Shown here piece by piece: positions 1 to 9,952 of a DNA stretch of 64,000 nt. Made by a program: the position numbers and the translations under genes. The notes beneath the pieces are model-generated. The model had not been told where the DNA came from, ran no database searches, and worked only from the letters and a program-made list of their open reading frames with translations. The stretch comes from Agelas oroides (lineage: Eukaryota; Porifera; Demospongiae; Agelasida; Agelasidae): contig OX422193.1 of NCBI GenBank assembly GCA_949130485.1, forward strand, positions 4,756,871 to 4,820,870, read 5' to 3'. The stretch's first letter is position 1, and each line of letters opens with the position of its first letter.

Positions 1-1378
1 ACCTCCACAGTGGTGAAAACTGCCCTCTAGATCTTTCCTGAGACTTAAAGAGGCTTGCAGGAGCTTCACAGGACCTCTACTGTGGTTGAAACGGCTTTGT
101 CAAGTCTTTCCGCACATCAACAGGCACGCACAAGCTTCACAGGGCCTCAACAGTGGTTAAAACTGCTTTCTAGATCATTCCTGGCACTTAAGCAGGACTG
201 CACGTACTTTATAGCACAGTCACGGCAGTCAAAACAGACTTTTCAGACATTTCCCGCATTTAAACAGGTGTGCACGAGCCTCACAGGACCTCCACAGTGG
301 TGAAAACTGCCCTCTACATCTTTCCTGAGACTTAAACAGGCTTGCAGGAGCTTCACTGGACCTCTACTGTGGTTGAAACGGCTTTGTCAGGTCTTTCCCG
401 CATTTAAACGGGCTTGCACGAGCCTCACAGGGCCTCAACAGTGGTTAAAACTGCTTTCTAGCTCTTTCCTGGCACTTAAACAGGCTTGCACGTGCTTCAC
501 AGCACCTCCTCGGCGGTTAAAACGGCTTTATCAGGTCTTTCCCGCTCATAAACAGGCTTGCACGAGCTTCACAGGGCCTCCACAGTGGTGAAAACTTCTT
601 TGTCGATCTCTCCTGGCACTTAAACAAACCTCCACGGCGGTTAAAACAGCCATTTTAGACATTTACCTCACATCAACAGGCTTGCACAAGTTTCACAGGG
701 CCTCCACAGTGGTTAAAACTGCATTCTAGATTTTTCTTCGCACTTAAATAGGCCTACAAGTGCTTCACAGCACCTCCTCGGCGGTTGAAACGGCTAAACA
801 GGGTTGCACGAGCTTTACAGTGCTTCCACCGTAGTGAAAACTGTTTTCTCGATCCTTCCTGCCACTTAAACAGTACTGCACGTTCTTCACAACTCCTCCT
901 CGGCGGTTAAAACGGTTTTATCAGGGATTTCCCGCATATCAACAGGCTTGCAACAGCTTCAAAGGGCCTCAACAATTGTTAAAACTGCTTTCTAGATCTT
1001 TCCTGGCACTTAAACATGCCTGAACGTGCTCCAGAGCACCTATTCGGGGTTTAAAACGGCTTTATCAGGTCTTTCCCGCACATAAACAGGCTTGCACGAG
1101 TTTCACAGGGCCTCCACAGTGGTTAAAACCGCTTTTTAGATCTTTCCTGGCACTTAAACATGCCTGCACGTGCTGCATGGCACTTCTTCGGCGTTTAAAA
1201 CCGGTTTTTCAGACCTTTCCCGCATTTAAACAGGCTAGCACGAGCCTCACAAGACCTCCACAGATGTGAAAACTGCTTTCTCTAGATTTCTTGGCACTTA
1301 AACAGGCCTGCACGTGCTTCACAGCACCTTCTCGGCGATTAAAACGGCTTTATCAGGTCTTTACCGCACATAAACAGG
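1..1378 (+). repeat. Segment duplicated at 9377-10754 (offset 9376)
   Basis: The order of monomer variants here matches 9377-10754 at a constant offset of 9376 bp. Shared marks are CACTTAAGCAGGACTGCACG (near 187 and 9563), a monomer with a 22-bp internal deletion at 773-822 and 10149-10198, and the GGCGTTTAAAACCGG unit near 1190 and 10566. Compensating single-base losses (one C in the first copy near 110, one A in the second near 9394) keep the offset constant. The match fails after about 1378, where the first copy continues with TTCTTTGTCGATC and the second with CTTCTAGTTC. The window cuts the left end, so the full length is unknown. Confidence 0.82.
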
Positions 1379-2955
1379 CTTACACGAGCTTCACAGGACC
1401 TCCGCAGTGGTGAAAACTTCTTTGTCGATCTTTCCTGGCACTTAAAAATGCCTGTACGTACTTCATAGCACCTGCACGGCGGTTCAAACAGCCTTTTGAG
1501 ACCTTCCTCGCATTTAAACAGGCTTGCACGAGCATCAGAGGACCTCCACAATGGTGAAAACTGCCCTCTAGATCTTTCCTGAGACTTAAAGAGGCTTGCA
1601 GGAGCTTCACAGCACCTCTACTGTGGTTGAAACGGCTTTATCGTGTCTTTCCCGCACATAAATAGGGTTACACCAGCTTCACAGTACCTCCACAGTGATG
1701 AAAACTGCTTTGTCGATCTTTCCTGGCACTTAAACAAGCCTGCACGTGCTTCACAGCAACTCCACGGCGGTTAAAACGGCTTTATCAGGTCTTTCCCGCA
1801 CATAAACAGGCTTGCACGAGCTTTACAGGGCCTCCACAGTGGTTAAAACTGCCTTCTAGTTCTTTCCTGGTACTTAAACAGGCCTGCACGTGCTTCACAG
1901 CAACTCCACGGTGTTTAAAACGGGTCTTTCCCGCACATAAACAGTGTTACACGAGCTTCTCAGGACCTCCACAGTGGTGAAAACAGCCATCTAGATCTTT
2001 CCTGAGACTTAAAGAGGCTTGCAGGAGCTTTACAGGACCTCTACTCTGGTTGAAACGGGTTTATCATATCTTTCCCGCACTTAAACAGGGTTACACGAGC
2101 TTCACAGAACCTCCACAGTGATGAAAACTGCTTTGTCGATATTTCCTGGCACTTAAACAAGCATGCACGTGCTTCACAGCAACTCCACGGCTGTTAAAAC
2201 GGCTTAATCAGGTCTTTCCCGCACATAAACAGGCTTGCACGAGCTTCACAGGGTCTCCACAGTGGTTAAAACTGCCTTCTAGATCTTTCCTGGTACTTAA
2301 ACAGGCCTGCACGTGCTTCACAGCAACTCCACGGCGGTTAAAACGGGTCTTTCCCGCACATAAACAGGGTTACACGAGCTTCACAGGACCTCCACAGTGG
2401 TGAAAACTGCTCTCTAGATCTTTCCTGAGACTTAAAGAGGCTTGCAGGAGCTTCACAGGACCTCTACTGTGGTTGAAACGGCTTTGTCAAGTCTTTCCCG
2501 CACATCAACAGGCTTGCACAAGCTTCACAGGGCCTCAACAGTGGTTAAAACTGCTTTCTAGATCATTCCTGGCACTTAAGCAGGACTGCACGTACTTCGT
2601 AGCACCGTCACGGTAGTCAAAACAGGCTTTTCAGACATTTCCCGCATTTAAACAGGTGTGCACGAGCCTCACAGGACCTCCACAGTGGTGAAAACTGCCC
2701 TCTACATCTTTCCTGAGACTTAAACAGGCTTGCAGGAGCTTCACTGGACCTCTACTGTGGTTGCAACGGCTTTGTCAGGTCTTTCCCACATTTAAACGGG
2801 CTTCCACGAGCCACACAGGGCCTCAACAGTGGTTAAAACTGCTTTCTAGATCTTTCCTGGCACTTAAACAGGCATGCACGTGCTTCACAGCACCTCCTCG
2901 GCGGTTAAAACGGCTTTATCAGGTCTTTCCCGCACATAAACAGGCTTGCACGAGC
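1110..2955 (+). repeat. 1.85-kb segment duplicated at about 8090-9943 (offset 6988)
   Basis: Anchors at 1691, 2114, 2573 and 2761 recur at 8680, 9103, 9560 and 9749, an offset of 6987-6989 bp. The pair shares a run of variants: CGGCGTTTAAAACCGG, TTTACCGCACATAAAC, CACAGTGATGAAAAC and CACTTAAGCAGGACTGC. It includes two passes of the 423-bp higher-order repeat. The end lies near 2955, where this copy reads GGGTCTCC and the partner reads GGGCCTCC. Point differences are scattered, so the duplication looks older than the 14.5-kb pair on the right. Confidence 0.82.
1550..2400 (+). repeat. 423-bp higher-order repeat, two passes
   Basis: The unit mark CACAGTGATGAAAACTGC occurs at 1691 and 2114, 423 bp apart. 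The same pair of marks recurs at 8680 and 9103, again 423 bp apart. The length equals six 72-bp monomers (432) minus 9 bp. The missing 9 bp are in a B monomer reading AAAACGGGTCTTTCCCGC, where the full form has GCTTTATCA between AAAACG and GGTC. The indel therefore explains the unusual period. A related single pass is centred near 6580. Confidence 0.85.
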
Positions 2956-4010
2956 TTCACAGGGTCTCCACAGTGGTTAAAACTGCCTTCTAGATCTTTC
3001 CTGGTACTTAAACAGGCCTGCACGTGCTTCACAGCAACTCCACGGCCGTTAAAACGGGTCTTTCCCGCACATAAACAGGGTTACATGAGCTTCACAGGAC
3101 CTCCACAGTGGTGAAAACTGCCCTCTAGATCTTTCCTGAGACTTAAAGAGGCTTGCAGGAGCTTCACAGGACCTCTACTGTGGTTGAAACGGCTTTGTCA
3201 AGTCTTTCCCGCACATCAACAGGCTTGCACAAGCTTCACAGGGCCTCAACAGTGGTTAAAACTGCTTTCTAGATCATTCCTGGCACTTAAGCAGGACTGC
3301 ACGTGCTTTATAGCACCGTCACGGCTGTCAAAACAGACTTTTCAGACATTTCCCGCATTTAAACAGGTGTGCACGAGCCTCACAGGACCTCCACAGTGGT
3401 GAAAACTGCCCTCTACATCTTTCCTGAGACTTAAACAGGCTTGCAGGAGCTTCACAGGACCTCTACTGTGGTTGCAACGGCTTTGTCAGGTCTTTCCCGC
3501 ATTTAAACGGGCTTGCACGAGCCTCACAGGGCCTCAACAGTGGTTAAAACTGCTTTCTAGATCTTTCCTGGCACTTAAACAGGCATGCACGTGCTGCACA
3601 GCACCTCCTCGGCGGTTAAAACGGCTTTATCAGGTCTTTCCCGCTCATAAACAGGCTTGCACGAGCTTCACAGGGCCTCCACAGTGGTGAAAACTTCTTT
3701 GTCGATCTTTCCTGGCACTTACAAATGCCTGCACGTACTTCATAGCACCTGCACGGCGGTTAAAACAGCCTTTTGAGAACTTCCTCGCATTTAAAAAGGC
3801 TTGCACGAGCATCACAGGACCTCCACAGTGGTGAAAACTTCTTTGTCGATCTTTCCTGGCGCTTAAAAATGCCTGCACGTACTTCATAGCACCTGCACGG
3901 CGGTTAAAACAGCCTTTTGAGACCTTCCTCGCATTTAAACAGGCTTGCACGAGCATCACAGGACCTCCACAGTGGTGAAAACTGCCCTCTACATCTTTCC
4001 TGAGACCTAG
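2956..4010 (+). repeat. A/B dimers continuing the left array
   Basis: The stretch holds only 144-bp dimers and close variants. About 3100-3700 matches 1-600 at an offset of 3099 and also 7130-7740 at an offset of 4034. From 3690 to 3960 there is a local doublet of a dimer ending in TTTTGAGACCTTCCTCGC, near 3770 and again near 3910. The block ends abruptly inside a type A monomer at CCTGAGACCTAG (about 4000-4010), where the next block begins. No gene or other element is visible. Confidence 0.85.
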
Positions 4011-4590
4011 TTAAAACGGCTTGATGAGGTCTTTTCCGCACTCAACAGGCTTGCACGAGCTTCACAGGTCCTCCACAGTGGGTTAAACCGCTTTCTAGAT
4101 CTTTCTTGGCACTTAAATCGGTCTGCAATTGCTTCAAAGCACCTCCTCGGCGATTAAAACGATTAAACAGGGTTGCACGAGCTTTACAGTGCTTCCACAA
4201 TAGTGAAAACTGCTTTCTCGATCATTCATGGCGCTGCGCGTGCTTCACAATTCCTCCTGGGCGGTTAAAACGGCTTTATGAGGTCTTTCACGCACATAAA
4301 CAGGCTTGCACGAGCTTCACAGGGCGTCCACAGTGGTGAAAACTGCTTTGTCGATCTTTCCTGGCACTTAAACATGCCTGCACGTACTTCATAGCACCTG
4401 CACGGCGGTTAAAACAGCCTTTTCAGACCTTTCCCGCATGTAAACAGGCTTGCACGAGTATCACAGGATCTCCACAGTGGTGAAAGCTGCCCTCTAGATC
4501 TTTCCTGAGACTTAAAGAGGCTTGCAGGAGTTCCACAGGACCTCTACTGTGGTTGAAACGGCTTTGTCAGGTCTTTCCCGCACATCAACA
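4011..4590 (+). repeat. Displaced 0.58-kb block, near-identical to 18909-19488
   Basis: This block matches 18909-19488 at an offset of 14,898 bp with very few differences, for example CCG versus CTG near 4090 and GGCAC versus GGTAC near 4366. The match includes the rare 111-bp truncated dimer and the linked variants GAGTATCACAGGATCTCC and GTGAAAGCTGCCC. The flanks belong to other families. On the left the sequence switches mid-monomer at CCTGAGACCTAG followed by TTAAAACGG. On the right it returns to the local type with CTTGAACAAGCTTCACA. Inter-block conversion or insertion by exchange would explain this; the direction is an inference. Confidence 0.85.
4142..4252 (+). repeat. 111-bp doubly truncated dimer (22-bp and 11-bp deletions)
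   Basis: The B half is 50 bp (4142-4191), because 22 bp between AAAACG and AAACAGGG are absent. The A half is 61 bp (4192-4252), because 11 bp around the ACTTAAACAGG element are missing, leaving CCTGGCGCTGCGCGTGC. The two deletions total 33 bp and keep the reading frame, which is why the overlapping open frame is long. The same form starts near 16862, 19040, 22435, 26655, 38143, 41097, 47948, 48992, 55614, 62207 and 63683, with one extra base missing at 47948 and 62207. Confidence 0.92.
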
Positions 4591-6230
4591 GGCTTGAACA
4601 AGCTTCACAAGGCCTCCACAGTAGTTATAACTGCTTTCAAGATCTTTCCTGACACTTAAAAAGGCCTGCACGTTCTTCACAACTTCTCCTCGGCGGTTAA
4701 AACGGCTTTATCAGGTCCTTCCCGCACATAAACAGGCTTGCACGAGCTTCAGAGGGCCTCCACAGTGGTTAAAACCGCATTGTAGATCTTTCCTGGCACT
4801 TAAACATGCCTGCACGTGCTGCATGGCACTTCTTCGGTGTTGAAAACCGGTTTTTCAGACCATTCCCGCATTTAGACAGGCTAGCACGAGCCTCACAAGA
4901 CCTCCACAGATGTGAAAACTGCTTTCTCTAGATTTCTTGGCACTTAAACAGGCCGGCACGTGCTTAACAGCACCTGCACGGCGGTTAAAACGGCTTTATC
5001 AGATCTTTACCGCACATAAACAGGCTTACACGAGCTTCACAGGACCTCCGCAGTGGTGAAAACTTCTTTGTCGATCTTTCCTGGCACTTAAAAATGCCTG
5101 CACGTACTTCATAGCACCTGCACGGCGGTTAAAACAGCCTTTTGAGACCTTCCTCGCATTTAAACAGGTTTGCACGAGCATCACAGGACCTCCATAATGG
5201 TGAAAACTGCCCTCTACATCTTTCCTGAGACCTAAAGAGACTCTACTGTGGTTGAAACGGCTTTGTCAGGTCTTTCCCGCACATCAACAGGCTTGAACAA
5301 GCTTCACAGAGCCTCCACAGTAGTTATAACTGCTTTCAAGATCTTTCCTGACACTTAAAAAGGCCTGCACGTGCTTCACAGCAACTCGTCGGCCGTAAAA
5401 ACGGCTTTATCAGGCATTTCCCGGACATTAACAGGCTTGCAAGAGTTTCACACGGCCTCAACTGTGGTTAAAACCGCTTTTTAGATCTTTCCTCGCACTT
5501 AAACATGCCTGCACGTGCTGCATGGCACTTTTTCGGCGTTTAAAACCGGTTTTTCAGACCATTCCCGCATTTAAACAGGCTAGCACGAGCCTCACAAGAC
5601 CTCCACAGATGTGAAAACTGCTTGCTCTAGATTTCTTGGCACTTAAACAGGCCTGCACGTGCTTCACAGCACCTGCACGTCGGTTAAAACGGCTTTATCA
5701 GATCTTTACCGCACATAAACAGGCTTACACGAGCATCACAGGACCTCCACAGTGGTGAAAACTTCTTTATCGATCTTTCCTGGCACTTAAAAATGCCTGC
5801 ACGTACTTCATAGCACCTGCACGGCGGTTAAAACAGCCTTTTGAGACCTTCCTCGCATTTAAACAGGCTTGCACGAGCATCACAGGACCTCCACAGTGGT
5901 GAAAACTGCCCTCTACAGCTTTCCTAAGACCTAAAGAGACTCTACTGTGGTTGAAACGGCTTTGTCAGGTCTTTCCCGCACATCAACAGGCTTGAACAAG
6001 CTTCACAGGGCCTCCACAGTAGTTATAACTGCTTTCAAGATCTTTCCTGGCACTTAAAAAGGCCTGCACGTGCTTCACAGCAACTCGTGTGGCGTTAAAA
6101 CGGCTTTATCAGGCATTTCCAGCATATTAAAGGCTTGCAAGAGTTTCACAGGGCCTCAACAGTGGTTAAAACTGCTTTCTAGATCTTTCCTGGCACTTAA
6201 ACATGCCTGAACGTGCTTCAGAGCACCTAT
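4542..6230 (+). repeat. 699-bp higher-order repeat, about 2.4 copies
   Basis: CTCTACTGTGGTTGAAACGG begins at 4542, 5241 and 5940, an exact 699-bp spacing. Each unit carries CTTGAACAAGCTTCACA, AGTAGTTATAACTGC, the GTTTAAAACCGG or GTTGAAAACCGG unit and ACAGATGTGAAAAC. The length is ten monomers (720) minus 21 bp. In the later copies GAGACCTAAAGAGACTCTAC replaces the fuller form that has GGCTTGCAGGAGCTTCACAGG in between. The third copy loses register after about 6120. A fragment of the same type reappears at about 11990-12270. Confidence 0.87.
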
Positions 6231-7061
6231 TCGGGGGTTAAAACGGCTTTATCAGGTCTTTCCCGCACATAAACAGGCTTGCACGAGCTTCACAGAGCCT
6301 CCACAGTGGTTAAAACTGCCTTCTAGTTCTTTCCTGGTACTTAAACAGGCCTGCACGTGCTTCACAGCAACTCCACGGCGGTTAAAACAGGTCTTTTCCG
6401 CACATAAACAGTGTTACACGAGCTTCACAGGACCTCCACAGTGGTGAAAACTGCCCTCTAGATCTTTCCTGAGACTTAAAGAGGCTTGCAGGAGCTTCAC
6501 AGGACCTCTACTGTGGTTGAAACGGCTTTATCATATCTTTCCGCAAGTAAACAGGGTTACCCGAGCTTCACAGGACCTCCACAGCGATGAAAACTGCTTT
6601 GTCGATCTTTCCTGGCACTTAAACAAGCCTGCACGTGCTTCACAGCAACTCGACGGCTGTTAAAACGGCTTTATCAGGTCTTTCCCGCACATAAACAGGC
6701 TTGCACGAGCTTCACAGGGTCTCCACAGTGGTTAAAACTGCCTTCTAGATCTTTCCTGGTACTTAAACAGGCCTGCACGTGCTTCACAGCAACTCCACGG
6801 CGGTTAAAACGGGTCTTTCCCGCACATAAACAGGGTTACACGAGCTTCACAGGGCCTCCACAGTAGTTATAACTGCTTTCAAGATCTTTCCTGACACTTA
6901 AAAAGGCCTGAACGTGCTTCAGAGCACCTATTCGGGGGTTAAAACGGCTTTATCAGGTCTTTCCCGCACATAAACAGGCTTGCACGAGCTTTACAGGGCC
7001 TCCACAGTGGTTAAAACTGCCTTCTAGATCTTTCCTGGTACTTAAACAGGCCTGCACGTGC
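6231..7061 (+). repeat. Dimers related to the 423-bp unit
   Basis: This is ordinary dimer satellite. About 6290-6840 parallels about 8815-9365 at an offset of roughly 2522, with shared CTTCTAGTTCTTTCCTGG and the 9-bp-deleted B monomer AAAACAGGTCTTTTCCGC. From 6845 to 6930 a piece marked AGTAGTTATAACTGC belongs to the 699-bp family, so the stretch is a small mosaic. I see nothing but satellite. Confidence 0.8.
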
Positions 7062-8085
7062 TTCACAGCAACTCCACGGCAGATAAAACGGGTCTTTCCC
7101 GCACATAAACAGGGTTACACGAGCTTCACAGGACCTCCACAGTGGTGAAAACTGCCCTCTAGATCTTTCCTGAGACATAAAGAGGCTTGCAGGAGCTTCA
7201 CAGGACCTCTACTGTGGTTGAAACGGCTTTGTCAAGTCTTTCCCGCACATCAACAGGCTTGCACAAGCTTCACAGGGCCTCAACAGTGGTTAAAACTGCT
7301 TTCTAGATCATTCCTGGCACTTAAGCAGGACTGCACGTGCTTTATAGCAAAGTCACGGCAGTCAAGGCAGCCTTTTCAGACATTTCCCGCATTTAAACAG
7401 GTGTGCACGAGCCTCACAGGACCTCCACAGTGGTGAAAACTGCCCTCTACATCTTTCCTGAGACTTAAACAGGCTTGAAGGAGCTTCACAGGACCTCTAC
7501 TGTGGTTGCAACGGCTTTGTCAGGTCTTTCCCGCATTTAAACGGGCTTGCACGAGCCTCACAGGGCCTCAACAGTGGTTAAAACTGCTTTCTAGATCTTT
7601 CCTGGCACTTAAACAGGCATGCACGTGCTTCACAGCACCTCCTCGGCGGTTAAAACGGCTTTATCAGATCTTTCCCGCTCATAAACAGGCTTGCACCATC
7701 TTCACAGTGCCTCCACAGTGGTGAAAACTGCTTTGTCGATCTTTCCTGGCACTTAAACATGGCTGCACGGCGGTTAAAACAGCCATTTTAGACCTTTACC
7801 TCACATCAACAGGCTTGCACAAGTTTCACAGGGCCTCCACAGTGGTTAAAACTGCTTTCTAGATTTTTCTTCGCACTTAAATAGGCCTACAAGTTCTTCA
7901 CAGCACCTCCTCGGCGGTTGAAACGGCTAAACAGGGTTGCACGAGCTTTACAGTGCTTCCACCGTAGTGAAAACTGCTTTCTCGATCTTTCCTGGCACTT
8001 AAACAGTACTGCACGTGCTTCACAACTCCTCCTCGGTGGTTAAAACGGCTTTATCAGGCATTTCCCGCATATCAACAGTCTTGCA
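7062..8085 (+). repeat. 1-kb segment with copies at 9305-10403 and 10838-11860
   Basis: The segment matches 10838-11860 at an offset of 3776, with shared marks CGGCAGATAAAACGGG (near 7077 and 10853) and TTATAGCAAAGTCACGG. It matches 9461-10403 at an offset of 2243. All three contain the monomer with the 22-bp deletion (7906-7955, 10149-10198, 11682-11731). After about 8160 the 9-10 kb copy carries one extra dimer, so the offset rises from 2243 to 2388. This is a clean example of copy-number change by one dimer. Confidence 0.82.
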
Positions 8086-9808
8086 CGAGCTTCAAAGGGC
8101 CTCCACAGTGGTTAAAACCGCTTTTTAGATCTTTCCTGGCACTTAAACATGCCTGCACGTGCTGCATGGCACTTCTTCGGCGTTTAAAACCGGTTTTTCA
8201 GACCTATCCCGCATTTAAACAGGCTAGCACGAGCCTCACAAGACCTCCACAGATGTGAAAACTGCTTTCTCTAGATTTCTTGGCACTTAAACAGGCCTGC
8301 ACGTGCTTCACAGCACCTTCTCGGCGGTTAAAACGGCTTTATCAGATCTTTACCGCACATAAACAGGCTTACACGAGCTTCACAGGACCTCCGCAGTGGT
8401 GAAAACTTTTTTGTCGATCTTTCCTGGCACTTAAAAATGCCTGCACGTACTTCATAGCACCTGTACGGCGGTTAAAACTGCCTTTTGAGACCTTCTTCGC
8501 ATTTAAAAAGGCTTCCACGAGCATCACAGGACCTCCACAGTGGTGAAAACAGCCCTCTAGATCTTTCCTGAGACTTAAAGAGGCTTGCAGGAGCTTCACA
8601 GGACCTCTACTGTGGTTGAAACGGCTTTATCGTATCTTTCCCGCACATAAACAGGGTTACACGAGCTTCACAGGACCTCCACAGTGATGAAAACTGCTTT
8701 GTCGATCTTTCCTGGCACTTAAACAAGCCTGCACGTGCTTCACAGCAACTCCACGGCGGTTAAAACGGCTTTATCAGGTCTTTCCCGCACATAAACAGGC
8801 TTGCACGAGCTTCACAGGGCCTCCACAGTGGTTAAAACTGCCTTCTAGTTCTTTCCTGGTACTTAAACAGGCCTGCACGTGCTTCACAGCAACTCCACGG
8901 CGGTTAAAACAGGTCTTTTCCGCACATAAACAGTGTTACACGAGCTTCACAGGACCTCCACAGTGGTGAAAACTGCCCTCTAGATCTTTCCTGAGACTTA
9001 AAGAGGCTTGCAGGAGCTTCACAGGACCTCTACTGTGGTTGAAACGGCTTTATCATATCTTTCCCGCAAGTAAACAGGGTTACCCGAGCTTCACAGGACC
9101 TCCACAGTGATGAAAACTGCTTTGTCGATCTTTCCTGGCACTTATACAAGCCTGCACGTGCTTCACAGCAACTCCACGGCGGTTAAAACGGCTTTATCAG
9201 GTCTTTCCCGCACATAAACAGGCTTGCACGAGCTTCACAGGGTCTCCACAGTGGTTAAAACTGCCTTCTAGATCTTTCCTGGTACTTAAACAGGCCTGCA
9301 CGTGCTTCACAGCAACTCCACGGCGGTTAAAACGGGTCTTTCCCGCACATAAACAGGGTTACACGAGCTTCACAGGACCTCCACAGTGGTGAAACTGCCC
9401 TCTAGATCTTTCCTTAGACTTAAAGAGGCTTGCAAGAGCTTCGCATGACCTCTACTGTGGTTGAAACGGCTTTGTCAAGTCTTTCCCGCACATCAACAGG
9501 CTTGCACCATCTTCACAGGGCCTCAACAGTGGTTAAAACAGCTTTCTAGATCATTCCTTGCACTTAAGCAGGACTGCACGTACTTTATAGCACCGTCACG
9601 GCAGTCAAAACAGGCTTTTCAGACATTTCCCGCATTTAAACAGGTGTGCACGAGCCTCACAGGACCTCCACAGTGGTGAAAACTGCCCTCTACTTCTTTC
9701 CTGAGACTTAAACAGGCTTGCAGGAGCTTCACAGGACCTCTACTGTGGTTGCAACGGCTTTGTCAGGTCTTTCCCACATTTAAACGGGCTTGCACGAGCC
9801 TCACAGGG

Positions 9809-9952
9809 CCTCAACAGTGGTTAAAACTGCTTTCTAGATCTTTCCTGGCACTTAAACAGGCATGCACGTGCTTCACAGCACCTCCTCGGCGGTTAAAACG
9901 GCTTTATCAGGTCTTTCCCGCTCATAAACAGGCTTGCACGAGCTTCACAGGG
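9809..9952 (+). repeat. Representative 144-bp dimer (type A 9809-9880, type B 9881-9952)
   Basis: This near-consensus copy can serve as a reference. Each half is exactly 72 bp, and the next dimer starts at 9953. The A half carries overlapping XbaI (TCTAGA, 9833-9838) and BglII (AGATCT, 9836-9841) sites and a CACGTG core at 9865-9870. The B half carries CTCGGCGG, TATCAGG and CCCGC in place of the A-half ACAGTGG, CTAGATC and CTGGC. The halves share TTAAAAC near base 13, TAAACAGG near base 45 and CTTCACAG near base 63, which shows that they descend from one 72-bp ancestor. Relative to consensus this copy has CAACAG for CCACAG, GGCATGC for GGCCTGC and CTCAT for CACAT. Confidence 0.95.
9857..9872. 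other. Palindromic CACGTG core of type A monomers (representative)
   Basis: In consensus type A monomers CAGGCCTG (bases 49-56) overlaps GCACGTGC (bases 56-63), two 8-bp palindromes sharing one base. In this copy the first is CAGGCATG, while GCACGTGC is intact at 9864-9871. CACGTG is the canonical E-box for bHLH-zip proteins and resembles the CDEI element bound by Cbf1 in budding yeast centromeres. The B monomers have CACGAG, and a common A variant has CACGTAC, both without the palindrome. Binding here is speculation; the regular spacing of about 144 bp is what the sequence shows. Confidence 0.4.

Noticed and set aside
773..822. tRNA or 5S rRNA derived satellite
   Set aside because: I could not recognise A and B boxes of a pol III promoter or a cloverleaf in the consensus or its complement. 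A covariance-model search would settle it.
4542..6230. Transposon terminal repeats, because whole blocks appear in new places
   Set aside because: Moved blocks have no terminal inverted repeats or target-site duplications. Their ends lie at different points of the monomer, as expected for exchange between similar repeats.
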